Shown here one piece after another: positions 9,075 through 15,397 of a stretch of DNA of 22,465 nucleotides. The stretch lies in NCBI GenBank assembly GCA_002506025.1, contig DAWS01000003.1, positions 1-22,465 on the forward strand. Direction: 5' to 3'. Each line of letters opens with the position of its first letter. Position 1 is the first letter of the stretch. The notes beneath the pieces were generated by a model that saw nothing but the letters and a program-made list of their open reading frames with translations, made no database searches and was not told the origin of the DNA. The DNA is from Euryarchaeota archaeon UBA111 (lineage in GTDB: Archaea; Thermoplasmatota; Poseidoniia; Poseidoniales; Poseidoniaceae). The translations under genes were made by a program, and so were the position numbers.

Positions 9075-9911
9075 TCACTGTTCACCATTTTCATATGTGA
9101 TTATCGGCCTGCGAGGGCGCCATAAAGCGCCTGTCACAAAGCCTACGCAAAGTCCACCGAACAGTAGGTTTACCCAACCTTCGATCACGTAATCACCCAA
9201 ACCCCTGAACCATGGGATGGCGAAGGATGGGATTACACCTAGTATAGTAGTCCAGAATAATTCAGAGCGAATATTAGCACCATAATCAGCACTTTTTGGC
9301 ACAATTCTTGCTTTACCTTGACGCACGGGCGTTACAACCAGACGGACGGATAATCCAGCGTTATCGCGGTCCATAGGGGCACTGGATAAGGCAAAGATTG
9401 CTGGGTTTTTTGGGTGTATTTCCATGGTTGCTGTGTGCCACTGCATCGGGCCATGCCCCTCGAACTTGCGTGGCCTACCATCCATCATAGCCCCTCGATA
9501 ATTCGATGATACTGCATCAGCAAGGATGTCTTTCATACCACATGTTAACTCAATTTTTCCGCAGTTTTTTGCATGAATCCACTCACTTTGGGTTGGGCAA
9601 CGTATTTCCCACTCACAATCTGAATCTAACTTACTAGAACTTTCACCGAGAGTTTGATTTAGCATCGAGATAATTGCCGATAACCTCTCTTGGTTCCATG
9701 TGGTTTCATCACCTGGAGATAATTCAGTGCTCAGGAGATTAGATAATTCTTCCAGCGTCAACGGTTTAGCCATGATGTAGAAATCAGGGCATTTCACTTC
9801 GTGTTTAGGCCTCTGACTGGCGTAAATCCAACCTCCTTTGTCTTCTCCAATGAATACTGAGTCTGCCTTAACAAGTTGGAAGTCAAGACCGGCAACACTG
9901 AAAGAATCCAT
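9075..9911 (-). CDS. Divergent formylglycine-generating-enzyme-like (SUMF) protein with two C-terminal membrane helices
   Basis: Residues about 8-195 resemble the FGE-sulfatase (SUMF) fold. The opening RPKHEVKCPDFYIMAKPLT (34-52) matches the family's P-x-H-x-V...FYI...E-V-T element. RCPTQSEWIHA (104-114) matches RLPTEAEWEYA, and GLSVRLVV (186-193) matches the terminal GFRLV. The usual RGGSW block and the paired catalytic cysteines near the C-terminus are not evident, so classic cysteine-to-formylglycine conversion is doubtful. Ligand binding or a structural role is possible. Two hydrophobic segments (about 217-234 and 244-263) would anchor it in the membrane, and the tail is basic then acidic. 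I chose ATG at 9911; an in-frame TTG at 9917 is the alternative. It follows the GST-like gene by 2-8 bases, so the two are surely co-transcribed. Confidence 0.65.
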   Translation of the reverse strand: MDSFSVAGLDFQLVKADSVFIGEDKGGWIYASQRPKHEVKCPDFYIMAKPLTLEELSNLLSTELSPGDETTWNQERLSAIISMLNQTLGESSSKLDSDCEWEIRCPTQSEWIHAKNCGKIELTCGMKDILADAVSSNYRGAMMDGRPRKFEGHGPMQWHTATMEIHPKNPAIFALSSAPMDRDNAGLSVRLVVTPVRQGKARIVPKSADYGANIRSELFWTTILGVIPSFAIPWFRGLGDYVIEGWVNLLFGGLCVGFVTGALWRPRRPIITYENGEQ

Positions 9912-9919
9912 AAACAACC

Positions 9920-10609
9920 CTAAGCGATTAACTGTTCCATTCTGTTATACCATGCCATTGCATCTGTATGATCAGTTAGCAATGAGAATTGAGGGAACGG
10001 TGAAATTGAGCGCATGTAACCGAACACAGAGAAGTCGACAATATTTGGTTCACTACCACCGAAGTAATCCTCTCCCTTATGTTCTTGAGTAAATTCGGTT
10101 AGTAAGTCATGCCAGAGTTGTTTTGGTTTACGGCCATCTTTTTTCACCCTTTTTTTGGCGATAATTCCCCACATTATGGGAAACCCAGCCCATGCGTAAA
10201 GCCGTTTTGAGATGAAACCGAATTCTTCGATTTTGGAGATTCTTGTCGTTGTCTGGAATGCTGAACCTAGGGTACCATATAGAATTGGAACGGTTGCTTT
10301 TGACATTTTGGTATCAGCCCATTCTAGCCACTGTGCAATCCGAGAATCATCATCACTAGATTGCAATTTTCCCGCATTGTAATTTTCATCAATAAATTTC
10401 ATGATTGGTGTAGAATCAGTGTGGTATTGACCAGATTCATCAGTAAAAACTGGAACCTTGCCCCAGTCCCCGGCGAACGAGACGGCCTTTTTTATCTTCA
10501 ATCCATTAACGGAAACATAGTCGACATCTAGTTTTAGATATTCGATTAATCCTCTTACTTTCCAACAAAACGGACAGGTATGTAACATATGCAATGTCAC
10601 TTTTGCCAT
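9920..10609 (-). CDS. Glutaredoxin/GST-fold protein, prostaglandin E synthase 2-like
   Basis: The 229 residues start with a thioredoxin-like GST N-terminal domain carrying CPFC (Cys12, Cys15) followed by KVRGLIEYL, then KVPVFTDESG and DSTPIMKFI (the cis-Pro and glutathione-binding-type segments). The C-terminal half has an AGFPIMWGIIAKK segment (about 140-153), then GEDYFGGSEPNIVDFSVFG, ending in WYNRMEQL. This order closely follows membrane-associated prostaglandin E synthase 2-like proteins, which share the CPFC site and the GG-x-x-P-N-x-x-D segment. Prostaglandin chemistry is not expected in an archaeon; a thiol redox or thiol-transfer role is more likely. It sits second in a minus-strand cluster, 25 bases after the small unknown gene and directly abutting the FGE-like gene. 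Confidence 0.85.
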   Translation of the reverse strand: MAKVTLHMLHTCPFCWKVRGLIEYLKLDVDYVSVNGLKIKKAVSFAGDWGKVPVFTDESGQYHTDSTPIMKFIDENYNAGKLQSSDDDSRIAQWLEWADTKMSKATVPILYGTLGSAFQTTTRISKIEEFGFISKRLYAWAGFPIMWGIIAKKRVKKDGRKPKQLWHDLLTEFTQEHKGEDYFGGSEPNIVDFSVFGYMRSISPFPQFSLLTDHTDAMAWYNRMEQLIA

Positions 10610-10634
10610 GGACTAACGAACGGTAAAGCCCATT

Positions 10635-10970
10635 TCAATCCTTGTCTGTAGAATCTTGTACAGGTTTCCAGCCAGTTTTCCAAAATTCCAAGTCGTCTAA
10701 CCAGTTCAACCATTCACTATCGGTGCTAGATAGTAGCCTTATTGCTCGACTGTCAAGAGCCTCTTTGTTAACTGATGATAATGAACCGTTCTCTAAACAC
10801 TCTTGCCATTCGACTTGCATTTGCCTGATTCGCCGTTTCGCTTCCTCAGGGTTGTCAAAATTTCTCTCACACATGTCGCGTAACTCGAGTAGCCATGTTC
10901 GACCATCCTTAGTTATCGGCTCAATTACTCGGTTGGACGGTTTCGATTTACCAAAAGGCCACCATCCCAT
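10635..10970 (-). CDS. Small conserved-looking hypothetical protein
   Basis: I set the start at ATG 10970, giving a 111-residue protein that begins MGWWPFGKSK. An upstream in-frame ATG at 11090 would add 40 residues but would overlap rlmH on the other strand and consume the divergent promoter region. The MGWWPFGK opening is a common style for short cytosolic or membrane-peripheral proteins. The middle (about 24-60) is charged and helical (RTWLLELRDM, PEEAKRRIRQMQVEW). The C-terminus is Trp-rich (EWLNWLDDLEFWKTGWKP). I do not recognise the family. It is the first gene of the minus-strand cluster with the GST-like, FGE-like and methyltransferase genes. A weak A-rich TATA-like run lies about 20-28 bases upstream. 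Confidence 0.7.
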   Translation of the reverse strand: MGWWPFGKSKPSNRVIEPITKDGRTWLLELRDMCERNFDNPEEAKRRIRQMQVEWQECLENGSLSSVNKEALDSRAIRLLSSTDSEWLNWLDDLEFWKTGWKPVQDSTDKD

Positions 10971-10994
10971 GTTATTGCGTGAGACCACTAGTTT

Positions 10995-11020
10995 TTGAAC
11001 TTGGTTCAAGCAATTAATTG
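10995..11020. promoter_or_regulatory. Two adjacent dyads between divergent genes, possible operator
   Basis: TTGAAC-TTG-GTTCAA (10995-11009) is a perfect 6-base inverted repeat with a 3-base spacer. One base later comes the perfect palindrome CAATTAATTG (11011-11020). Both lie in the 93-base gap between the small minus-strand gene and rlmH, where regulators of either promoter would bind. Function is inferred from position and symmetry only. Confidence 0.35.
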
Positions 11021-11063
11021 AATCAGGTGAAGATTTCAAAAGTACGACCGTTTTCAGAGGATT

Positions 11064-11492
11064 ATGGGAAGGATTACTATTCATGTCCATGGCTCACCGA
11101 AAGAAAAAGCATACAATATGATGTTAGAAAATTACCAAATGAGGCTAAAAAATCGTAATATCAAGGTAGAATATCACAGTAATAAAAAATCTGTTGATGC
11201 GTTTGTGGCGGATATCAGTAAAACAGGCAAACTATACTTGCTTGATGAACGAGGCAAGCAATATACCTCAACTGAGTTTGCTAACCTAGTAGGAAGTTGG
11301 TCAATAAGCGATCAGGATGTAAATCTAGCGATTGGACCAGTTGACGGATGGCAGAAATTTAGCGCCATCAGCACGGACCATATTTCACTATCAAAATTAA
11401 CTCTGCCACACGAATTAGCCGCAGTTATGCTTGCCGAGCAAGTCTATCGAGCTACTGAGATTATCAAGGGGACAAAATATCATCGAGACTGA
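11064..11492 (+). CDS. rlmH: RlmH-family 23S rRNA (pseudouridine-N3) methyltransferase
   Basis: A 142-residue SPOUT-class methyltransferase. The family methylates N3 of pseudouridine 1915 (E. coli numbering) in helix 69 of large-subunit rRNA, using SAM. The mid-protein LLDERGKQYTSTEFA (about 58-72) matches the RlmH core LDerGkxxsSeeFA. AIGPVDGW (about 91-98) corresponds to the SAM-site loop, usually IGGxxG. The C-terminal ISLSKLTLPHELAAV followed by LAEQVYRATEI and KYHRD is the trefoil-knot signature. The length is slightly below the bacterial norm of about 155. The ATG is preceded by AGAGG (11056-11060), only 3 bases away, so a leaderless start from TTTCAAAAG at about 11034-11042 is equally likely. 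First plus-strand gene after the divergent promoter region; the next gene starts 30 bases downstream. Confidence 0.9.
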   Translation: MGRITIHVHGSPKEKAYNMMLENYQMRLKNRNIKVEYHSNKKSVDAFVADISKTGKLYLLDERGKQYTSTEFANLVGSWSISDQDVNLAIGPVDGWQKFSAISTDHISLSKLTLPHELAAVMLAEQVYRATEIIKGTKYHRD

Positions 11493-11522
11493 GCAAATAC
11501 TCAAAGATGACCTTCATTTGGC

Positions 11523-12284
11523 ATGTATGTAGATAGAATGATATTAGCCGAGTCAACTATTGTTTGGATATTACTGTTATTTGACGCAGTAATCGGTATT
11601 GTGCTAATCCTCGGCTCAAGAAGTCAACCATTTCCTAGGCCTGCTAAACGCTTTGGGACGTTTATGTTGATCATAGCAGGGTTATTGTTCATGGGCCAAT
11701 CCGCAGAGAATCCAACCAGTCTTGAAGCTCACTTAGGCATACTATCGGTTGTTGGTGCGTTTGGGCTAGTAACCGGGATACACCACATGTTGAATACTCG
11801 GCGAGAGGTGCTTGTTGCCCCTATGGCCGGATTCATGTTTTGTGTAGGCGTAACCGGATTAATCACCCAGACATGGGATGATTTAACGCAATTTGAACAT
11901 TGGGCGGGATTCCTTGCTTTGGTAGTTTTAGCTGGTGGGCAGACATGGTTAGTTTTCCGCGGTTTGCTAATCGGTCGCTTACCACTAGCATGGAGTCAAG
12001 CAGGTATGGTTGCATTGCATAGGGGCCAGTTACATGGTCCACACGGGGCGATTGAATGTTTCGAAAAAGCTTGGGATGGCGACGAGGAACATCTCAATCC
12101 AATGGCTTATTCAGCACTTTACAAGATTACTAAATTTCTCAATTTAGACGAACAGGCAGCCCATTGGCACAGTCTCTTTATTGAATCCGGCGGCAAGAAT
12201 GCTGTAGCTGTAGAGTGGTTAGATGCGGTAGATGAGTGCCTGAGAAAGATGGGCCAACTAACCGGAGAAACCAGCGAAGAATGA
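11523..12284 (+). CDS. Five-helix membrane protein with TPR-like C-terminal tail
   Basis: 253 residues of unknown family. Hydrophobic segments at about 11-31, 44-60, 70-90, 98-116 and 126-147 predict five membrane helices. The soluble C-terminal part (about 155-250) begins MVALHRGQLHGPHGAIECFEKAWDG, a spacing reminiscent of a TPR hairpin, and continues with two more amphipathic helices (AYSALYKITKFLNLDEQA, then AVEWLDAVDECLRKM). This suggests a membrane-anchored protein-interaction tail. ATG 11523 was taken as start; ATG 11538 would remove five residues without affecting the first helix. It follows rlmH by 30 bases on the same strand and may be co-transcribed, though the two have no obvious functional link. 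Confidence 0.75.
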   Translation: MYVDRMILAESTIVWILLLFDAVIGIVLILGSRSQPFPRPAKRFGTFMLIIAGLLFMGQSAENPTSLEAHLGILSVVGAFGLVTGIHHMLNTRREVLVAPMAGFMFCVGVTGLITQTWDDLTQFEHWAGFLALVVLAGGQTWLVFRGLLIGRLPLAWSQAGMVALHRGQLHGPHGAIECFEKAWDGDEEHLNPMAYSALYKITKFLNLDEQAAHWHSLFIESGGKNAVAVEWLDAVDECLRKMGQLTGETSEE

Positions 12285-12291
12285 CTATAAT

Positions 12292-12318
12292 GCGGTAAAA
12301 AAACTTACATTTTTGCCG
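12292..12318 (+). terminator. Possible hairpin after the five-helix membrane protein gene
   Basis: GCGGTAAAAA and ATTTTTGCCG form an imperfect inverted repeat (one G-U and one mismatch) around a short loop, starting 8 bases after the stop codon and including a T run. It could terminate transcription or stabilise the 3' end. The remaining gap to the next gene is very AT-rich. Confidence 0.3.
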
Positions 12319-12350
12319 AAAAAGAGCAAATTATGAAATCTTTTATTTAC

Positions 12351-12358
12351 TTTAAAGT
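12351..12358 (+). promoter_or_regulatory. TATA-like box for the small two-helix membrane protein
   Basis: TTTAAAGT, within a strongly AT-rich tract (12341-12370), lies 21-28 bases before the ATG at 12379. That spacing fits a leaderless archaeal transcript beginning at that ATG and favours it over the in-frame TTG at 12370. Confidence 0.4.
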
Positions 12359-12378
12359 ATAATATAATATTGACAAAA

Positions 12379-12660
12379 ATGTCCAATCGTGCTAGAAAAA
12401 TATCATTCTCTCCACTAATGTTGGCGATTCTTGGAATCTGGTTTTTGGCAAATTTATTATCACAACTAGCGTATATAAGGTTCAATGGTGCACCCTATGA
12501 TGGCATAGGCATGCTTGAATCGTTAGGCTCGATATACTATGCAGTCATTGTAATTGAATTGCTACTGTGGGCTTGGCTAGTTGTCTTTCTTGTAATAAAA
12601 TTGGTCAGACATCTATCTAGCCCAAATCAGACAAAAGCGGAAAACGTAAACTGTCCATAA
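12379..12660 (+). CDS. Small two-helix membrane protein
   Basis: From ATG 12379 the product has 93 residues: a basic N-terminus (MSNRARK), one hydrophobic helix (about 10-32, LMLAILGIWFLANLL), a short loop containing FNGAPYDGIGM, and a second helix (about 52-76, AVIVIELLLWAWLVVFLVI). A charged tail follows. Positive charges at both ends predict both termini inside. The family is not recognised. An in-frame TTG at 12370 would add three residues. It lies between a membrane-protein gene and the DUF2203 gene on the same strand but has its own AT-rich promoter-like tract, so it may be a separate unit. Confidence 0.65.
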   Translation: MSNRARKISFSPLMLAILGIWFLANLLSQLAYIRFNGAPYDGIGMLESLGSIYYAVIVIELLLWAWLVVFLVIKLVRHLSSPNQTKAENVNCP

Positions 12661-12722
12661 AACCCTAGTTTCTCAACTAAATTAAACGATGAATTCAAGA
12701 CCCTTCTTGCACAAGGACACTC

Positions 12723-13208
12723 GTGTCTGATATGTCTGAATTGCCAATCTATTCTGGCCGACCGATGGAGATATGCGATCTGTTAAATTTTGAACAAGTG
12801 CTTGGAGATATACCATCTGGGGCCAAGATTGTGACAATTGAAGAAGCGAGGTCAAGTTTGCCCACAGCCTGTGCACTGTTGATTCAACTGCAATCGATCA
12901 GTGACAGTGCAGCAGATTTGACGGATGAACTTGATATTATTTTGGAGAGTTATGATTCAAATCACAACCATGTTACAGAATTAGCTGATTATCTGGCATC
13001 GATGATTCATGAGTGGCATCAAGCGGTAGATTTGTTAGAAAAAACTGGAGCAAAAATGGCATGTCTGGATCCGGGCAGACTTGAATGGTATGGTGTTGTG
13101 GACGAGCAGCTGGTACTATATTCCTGGACCCAGGGTGAGGAAGATATTGAATGGTATCACAGCATAGATTCCAGCTTCATCGCCCGTAAACCACTCATAG
13201 AAGCATGA
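12723..13208 (+). CDS. DUF2203 family protein
   Basis: 161 residues. The N-terminal third has TIEEARSSLPTACALLIQLQ, the DUF2203 opening (helix with A-x-x-x-LP). The middle is helical. The C-terminus carries the family signature: MACLDPGRLEWYGVVDEQLVLYSW, then GEEDIEWYHSIDSSF, then ARKPL, matching the usual VDFPA...LCWxxGExxixxWHxxxxGFxxRxPL layout. The function of the family is not established. Here about 15 residues precede the conserved block. GTG at 12723 was chosen; ATG at 12732 is close and equally plausible. Its stop overlaps the start of the adenosyltransferase gene as ATGA (13205-13208), so the two are translationally coupled. Confidence 0.8.
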   Translation: MSDMSELPIYSGRPMEICDLLNFEQVLGDIPSGAKIVTIEEARSSLPTACALLIQLQSISDSAADLTDELDIILESYDSNHNHVTELADYLASMIHEWHQAVDLLEKTGAKMACLDPGRLEWYGVVDEQLVLYSWTQGEEDIEWYHSIDSSFIARKPLIEA

Positions 13209-13933
13209 ACTGGCACACACCAGGCGGCGACGAAATGGTGCGAATAAACCGAGTTTATACAGGTACTGGCGATGATGGTACGTCTTCATTTGTTGATGGC
13301 TCTAGACACCGAAAATCCCACTTGAGATTCTCAGCAGTTGGCACCTGCGATGAACTGAATTCAATTGTGGGAATCATAAGACGAGAATGCTCGAATTTAC
13401 CTGACCATAGCGATGGTGGAGCCAGTTCAACCATTGCCAGGATTCGCAAAATATCAGAGGCTGCATTAGGTCGAATCCAAAGCGAATTGTTTGACCTAGG
13501 TGCGGAATTAGCTTGTGAACCTAGCAAGTTACCGGAGTATATGGTTCTGATTGACCAACAGCAGTGCCAATCTTTGACAGACGAAATGGATGCTTGGATT
13601 GAACAGTTGGAACCACTTACCAGCTTTATTCTTCCAGCAGGAACTGGACCAGAGCCAATAATACATCATGCAAGAACCATTACCAGACGATTAGAACGGT
13701 GTTTGATTGCAATCGAAGATTCGGAAGGAGCTGAATCACTTCGTCCTGAGACAAGAATCTACACCAACCGATTGTCTGATTGGTTTTTCGTATTTGCTCG
13801 TTGGGTAACTAAGAATTTAGGTGAGCAAGAAACCTTGTGGACACCATTGGGTAAAAGACAAGAATCGGCTAATGTAGCATCAATGATTAGAAAATTTCAC
13901 CAAAATGAGCAAGACTTTGACAATTTAAGCTAA
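13205..13933 (+). CDS. PduO-type cob(I)alamin adenosyltransferase
   Basis: Transfers the adenosyl group of ATP to cob(I)alamin to make adenosylcobalamin, cofactor for enzymes such as methylmalonyl-CoA mutase. The N-terminal ATP loop is VYTGTGDDGTSSF (17-29), matching the family's TRTGDxGxT. GTCDELNS (46-53) matches the conserved GxxDELN. FILPAGT (141-147) is next, then RRLER (161-165) and the C-terminal TNRLSDWFFVFAR (187-199), the subunit-interface and active-site helix. Compared with typical members of about 190 residues it has a longer N-terminus and a loop after residue 60. The start overlaps the DUF2203 stop as ATGA; the conserved domain could also begin at Met11 (13235). The 3' end overlaps the convergent Nudix gene by 9 bases. 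Confidence 0.92.
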   Translation: MNWHTPGGDEMVRINRVYTGTGDDGTSSFVDGSRHRKSHLRFSAVGTCDELNSIVGIIRRECSNLPDHSDGGASSTIARIRKISEAALGRIQSELFDLGAELACEPSKLPEYMVLIDQQQCQSLTDEMDAWIEQLEPLTSFILPAGTGPEPIIHHARTITRRLERCLIAIEDSEGAESLRPETRIYTNRLSDWFFVFARWVTKNLGEQETLWTPLGKRQESANVASMIRKFHQNEQDFDNLS

Positions 13934-14335
13934 GCCACAACTAGTGGCAAAATCCATCGCTTCCTGTATTACTCCTTTAGTTTCAGTATGGGTTGCCATG
14001 TCCAAAGCGAGACTCCAATCAAGCCACATATAATCACGGTGTTCTTTTGACAGCCTTACCGTTATTTTTTCTGTGGTTGCAAGATACCAATATACCTGTT
14101 TTCTAGTCCGTTTTCCCTTATACTTGAAACTGTAATTCGTCGAGGTTTCGAAACCTGTAACAAATTCTATTTCAGAAATGCCGGTTTCTTCCGCTAATTC
14201 CCTTGCCGCAGTAGCATGCTTGTCAACATCATCATCTTCGACGTGTCCCTTTGGCAAGTCCCAATGCCCTTGTGGATACTGTAGTAGTAAAACGGTTCCA
14301 TAATTTACCAGAACCACTCCACATGAGGTTTCCAT
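13925..14335 (-). CDS. Nudix hydrolase, diadenosine-tetraphosphatase-like
   Basis: 136 residues with a Nudix fold. SCGVVLVN opens the first strand. QGHWDLPKGHVE (about 22-33) and AARELAEETGI (about 43-53) form the Nudix box, in the arrangement seen in Ap4A hydrolases (PKGHVE). The stretch between the box glycine and the RE-x-x-EE core is one residue longer than the canonical G-x5-E-x7-RE-U-x-EE-x-G-U. A later WLDWSLAL is the substrate-side loop region. It likely hydrolyses a nucleoside diphosphate-linked compound such as Ap4A; the substrate is inferred. It diverges from the DHH phosphoesterase gene, with a TATA-like AATAAAAAATATC on the minus strand 27-39 bases upstream. Confidence 0.9.
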   Translation of the reverse strand: METSCGVVLVNYGTVLLLQYPQGHWDLPKGHVEDDDVDKHATAARELAEETGISEIEFVTGFETSTNYSFKYKGKRTRKQVYWYLATTEKITVRLSKEHRDYMWLDWSLALDMATHTETKGVIQEAMDFATSCGLA

Positions 14336-14361
14336 GATGCTCGGATAGAGGCATTAGTGAT

Positions 14362-14374
14362 GATATTTTTTATT
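14362..14374 (-). promoter_or_regulatory. TATA-like box for the Nudix gene
   Basis: On the minus strand AATAAAAAATATC lies 27-39 bases before the Nudix ATG (14335), consistent with an archaeal promoter and a leader of few or no bases. It shares the 84-base gap with the promoter of the divergent DHH gene. Confidence 0.45.
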
Positions 14375-14388
14375 GACAAAGTAAGAAA

Positions 14389-14395
14389 CTTATAC
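14389..14395 (+). promoter_or_regulatory. TATA-like box for the DHH phosphoesterase gene
   Basis: CTTATAC lies 25-31 bases upstream of the ATG at 14420, the position expected of an archaeal TATA box for a leaderless transcript. No Shine-Dalgarno motif precedes the ATG. Confidence 0.5.
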
Positions 14396-14419
14396 ATTGC
14401 CGCCACCTAGTCTTGACAG

Positions 14420-15397
14420 ATGAGTGTAGATCATATCCCTCAATTCGACAAAATAGTTGCTGACTCCGATTTTGACGGATTGTGCGGAGCAGCCATACTC
14501 AAGAAATTTAACCCCGATGCAGAGGTTATTTTCTCCCATGCCGCATTAATCCGGAGCGGTAGTTTTGACGGTTTGATAGATTCTAAAACTGCAATTGTAG
14601 ATTTACCATTCCACGAAAACTGTGGTTGGTATTTGGATCATCACCAGACAAATAAACCATCGACAGAAGAGCTGTCAACCTTTACTTCAAAAGGAGGAGT
14701 AATTGATTGGCAACCGACTCCTTCTGCAGCAAGATTAGTCTATGAAATAATTAAGCCATACTGTGATTTGTCTAATTTTCTTGATTTGATGCCGTTTGTG
14801 GACGCGTTAGATTCAGGAGGAATAACCCTGCAACAATTCCAAGAGGACGACGAACTGATGAGATTTAGTAGGACCTTGTCAAAAACCGAATCCGCCTATA
14901 TGCAAATGATCGTCGAGATGATGGTCAGTGGTTCGAGGATAGAGCACGTATTAACCAAACCTGAGGTTGCTGAGAAGTTAGAGTATCAGCGCATACACAG
15001 GTTAGAGCTATCCCAAGTAGTTGAGAAGAATACACACGTGATTAATCGCTTAGCAATATGCCACCTAGAAGATACAGGTTTTTTCACGAATGGATATCTG
15101 GTTACTGCAACAGTGGGCGAGGATGCCGATGCCTGCTGTATAATCCACGGATATTCGGATGGTAGCGTCGACAATCCTGACCGGCCACCATTGTCTGCAA
15201 GTTTTTACGCTAATTCCTTCCTCGAAGAAGGCCAAGATAGATACGATCTATCTCGTCTTGCTACTGCATTTGATCCAAGTGGTGGGGGTCATGTAAATGC
15301 GTGCGGTTGTCGCATACAAGAACCAGGGCTCGAGCATAATCTTGCTAATTGGATAGATATGTGGCAACGTCGTGATACTGAATTAAAAGTAAACTAG
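14420..15397 (+). CDS. DHH/DHHA1-family phosphoesterase
   Basis: 325 residues. The metal-binding motifs of the DHH superfamily are visible: DSDFDG at 15-20 (motif I), the VDLP aspartate at 61 (motif II) and LDHHQTN at 72-78 (motif III, the DHH itself). The C-terminal DHHA1 substrate-binding motif is SGGGHVNACG, starting near residue 287. All ligand positions look intact, so it should be an active manganese-dependent phosphoesterase. Family members include RecJ-type exonucleases, nano-RNases and cyclic-dinucleotide phosphodiesterases; the short length (no OB domain) favours a nanoRNase or archaeal RecJ-like role over a bacterial-type RecJ, but I cannot choose. It diverges from the Nudix gene. 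Its TAG stop is shared with the stop of the opposite gene in the CTAG at 15394-15397. Confidence 0.88.
   Translation: MSVDHIPQFDKIVADSDFDGLCGAAILKKFNPDAEVIFSHAALIRSGSFDGLIDSKTAIVDLPFHENCGWYLDHHQTNKPSTEELSTFTSKGGVIDWQPTPSAARLVYEIIKPYCDLSNFLDLMPFVDALDSGGITLQQFQEDDELMRFSRTLSKTESAYMQMIVEMMVSGSRIEHVLTKPEVAEKLEYQRIHRLELSQVVEKNTHVINRLAICHLEDTGFFTNGYLVTATVGEDADACCIIHGYSDGSVDNPDRPPLSASFYANSFLEEGQDRYDLSRLATAFDPSGGGHVNACGCRIQEPGLEHNLANWIDMWQRRDTELKVN

Noticed and set aside
10971..11090. N-terminal extension of the small minus-strand gene to ATG 11090
   Set aside because: It would overlap rlmH and remove the divergent promoter region; the MGWWPFGK start at 10970 is far more natural.
12285..12485. 66-codon minus-strand frame
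   Set aside because: Overlaps the two-helix membrane protein, which has better composition and a TATA-like element; the minus frame has no recognisable features.
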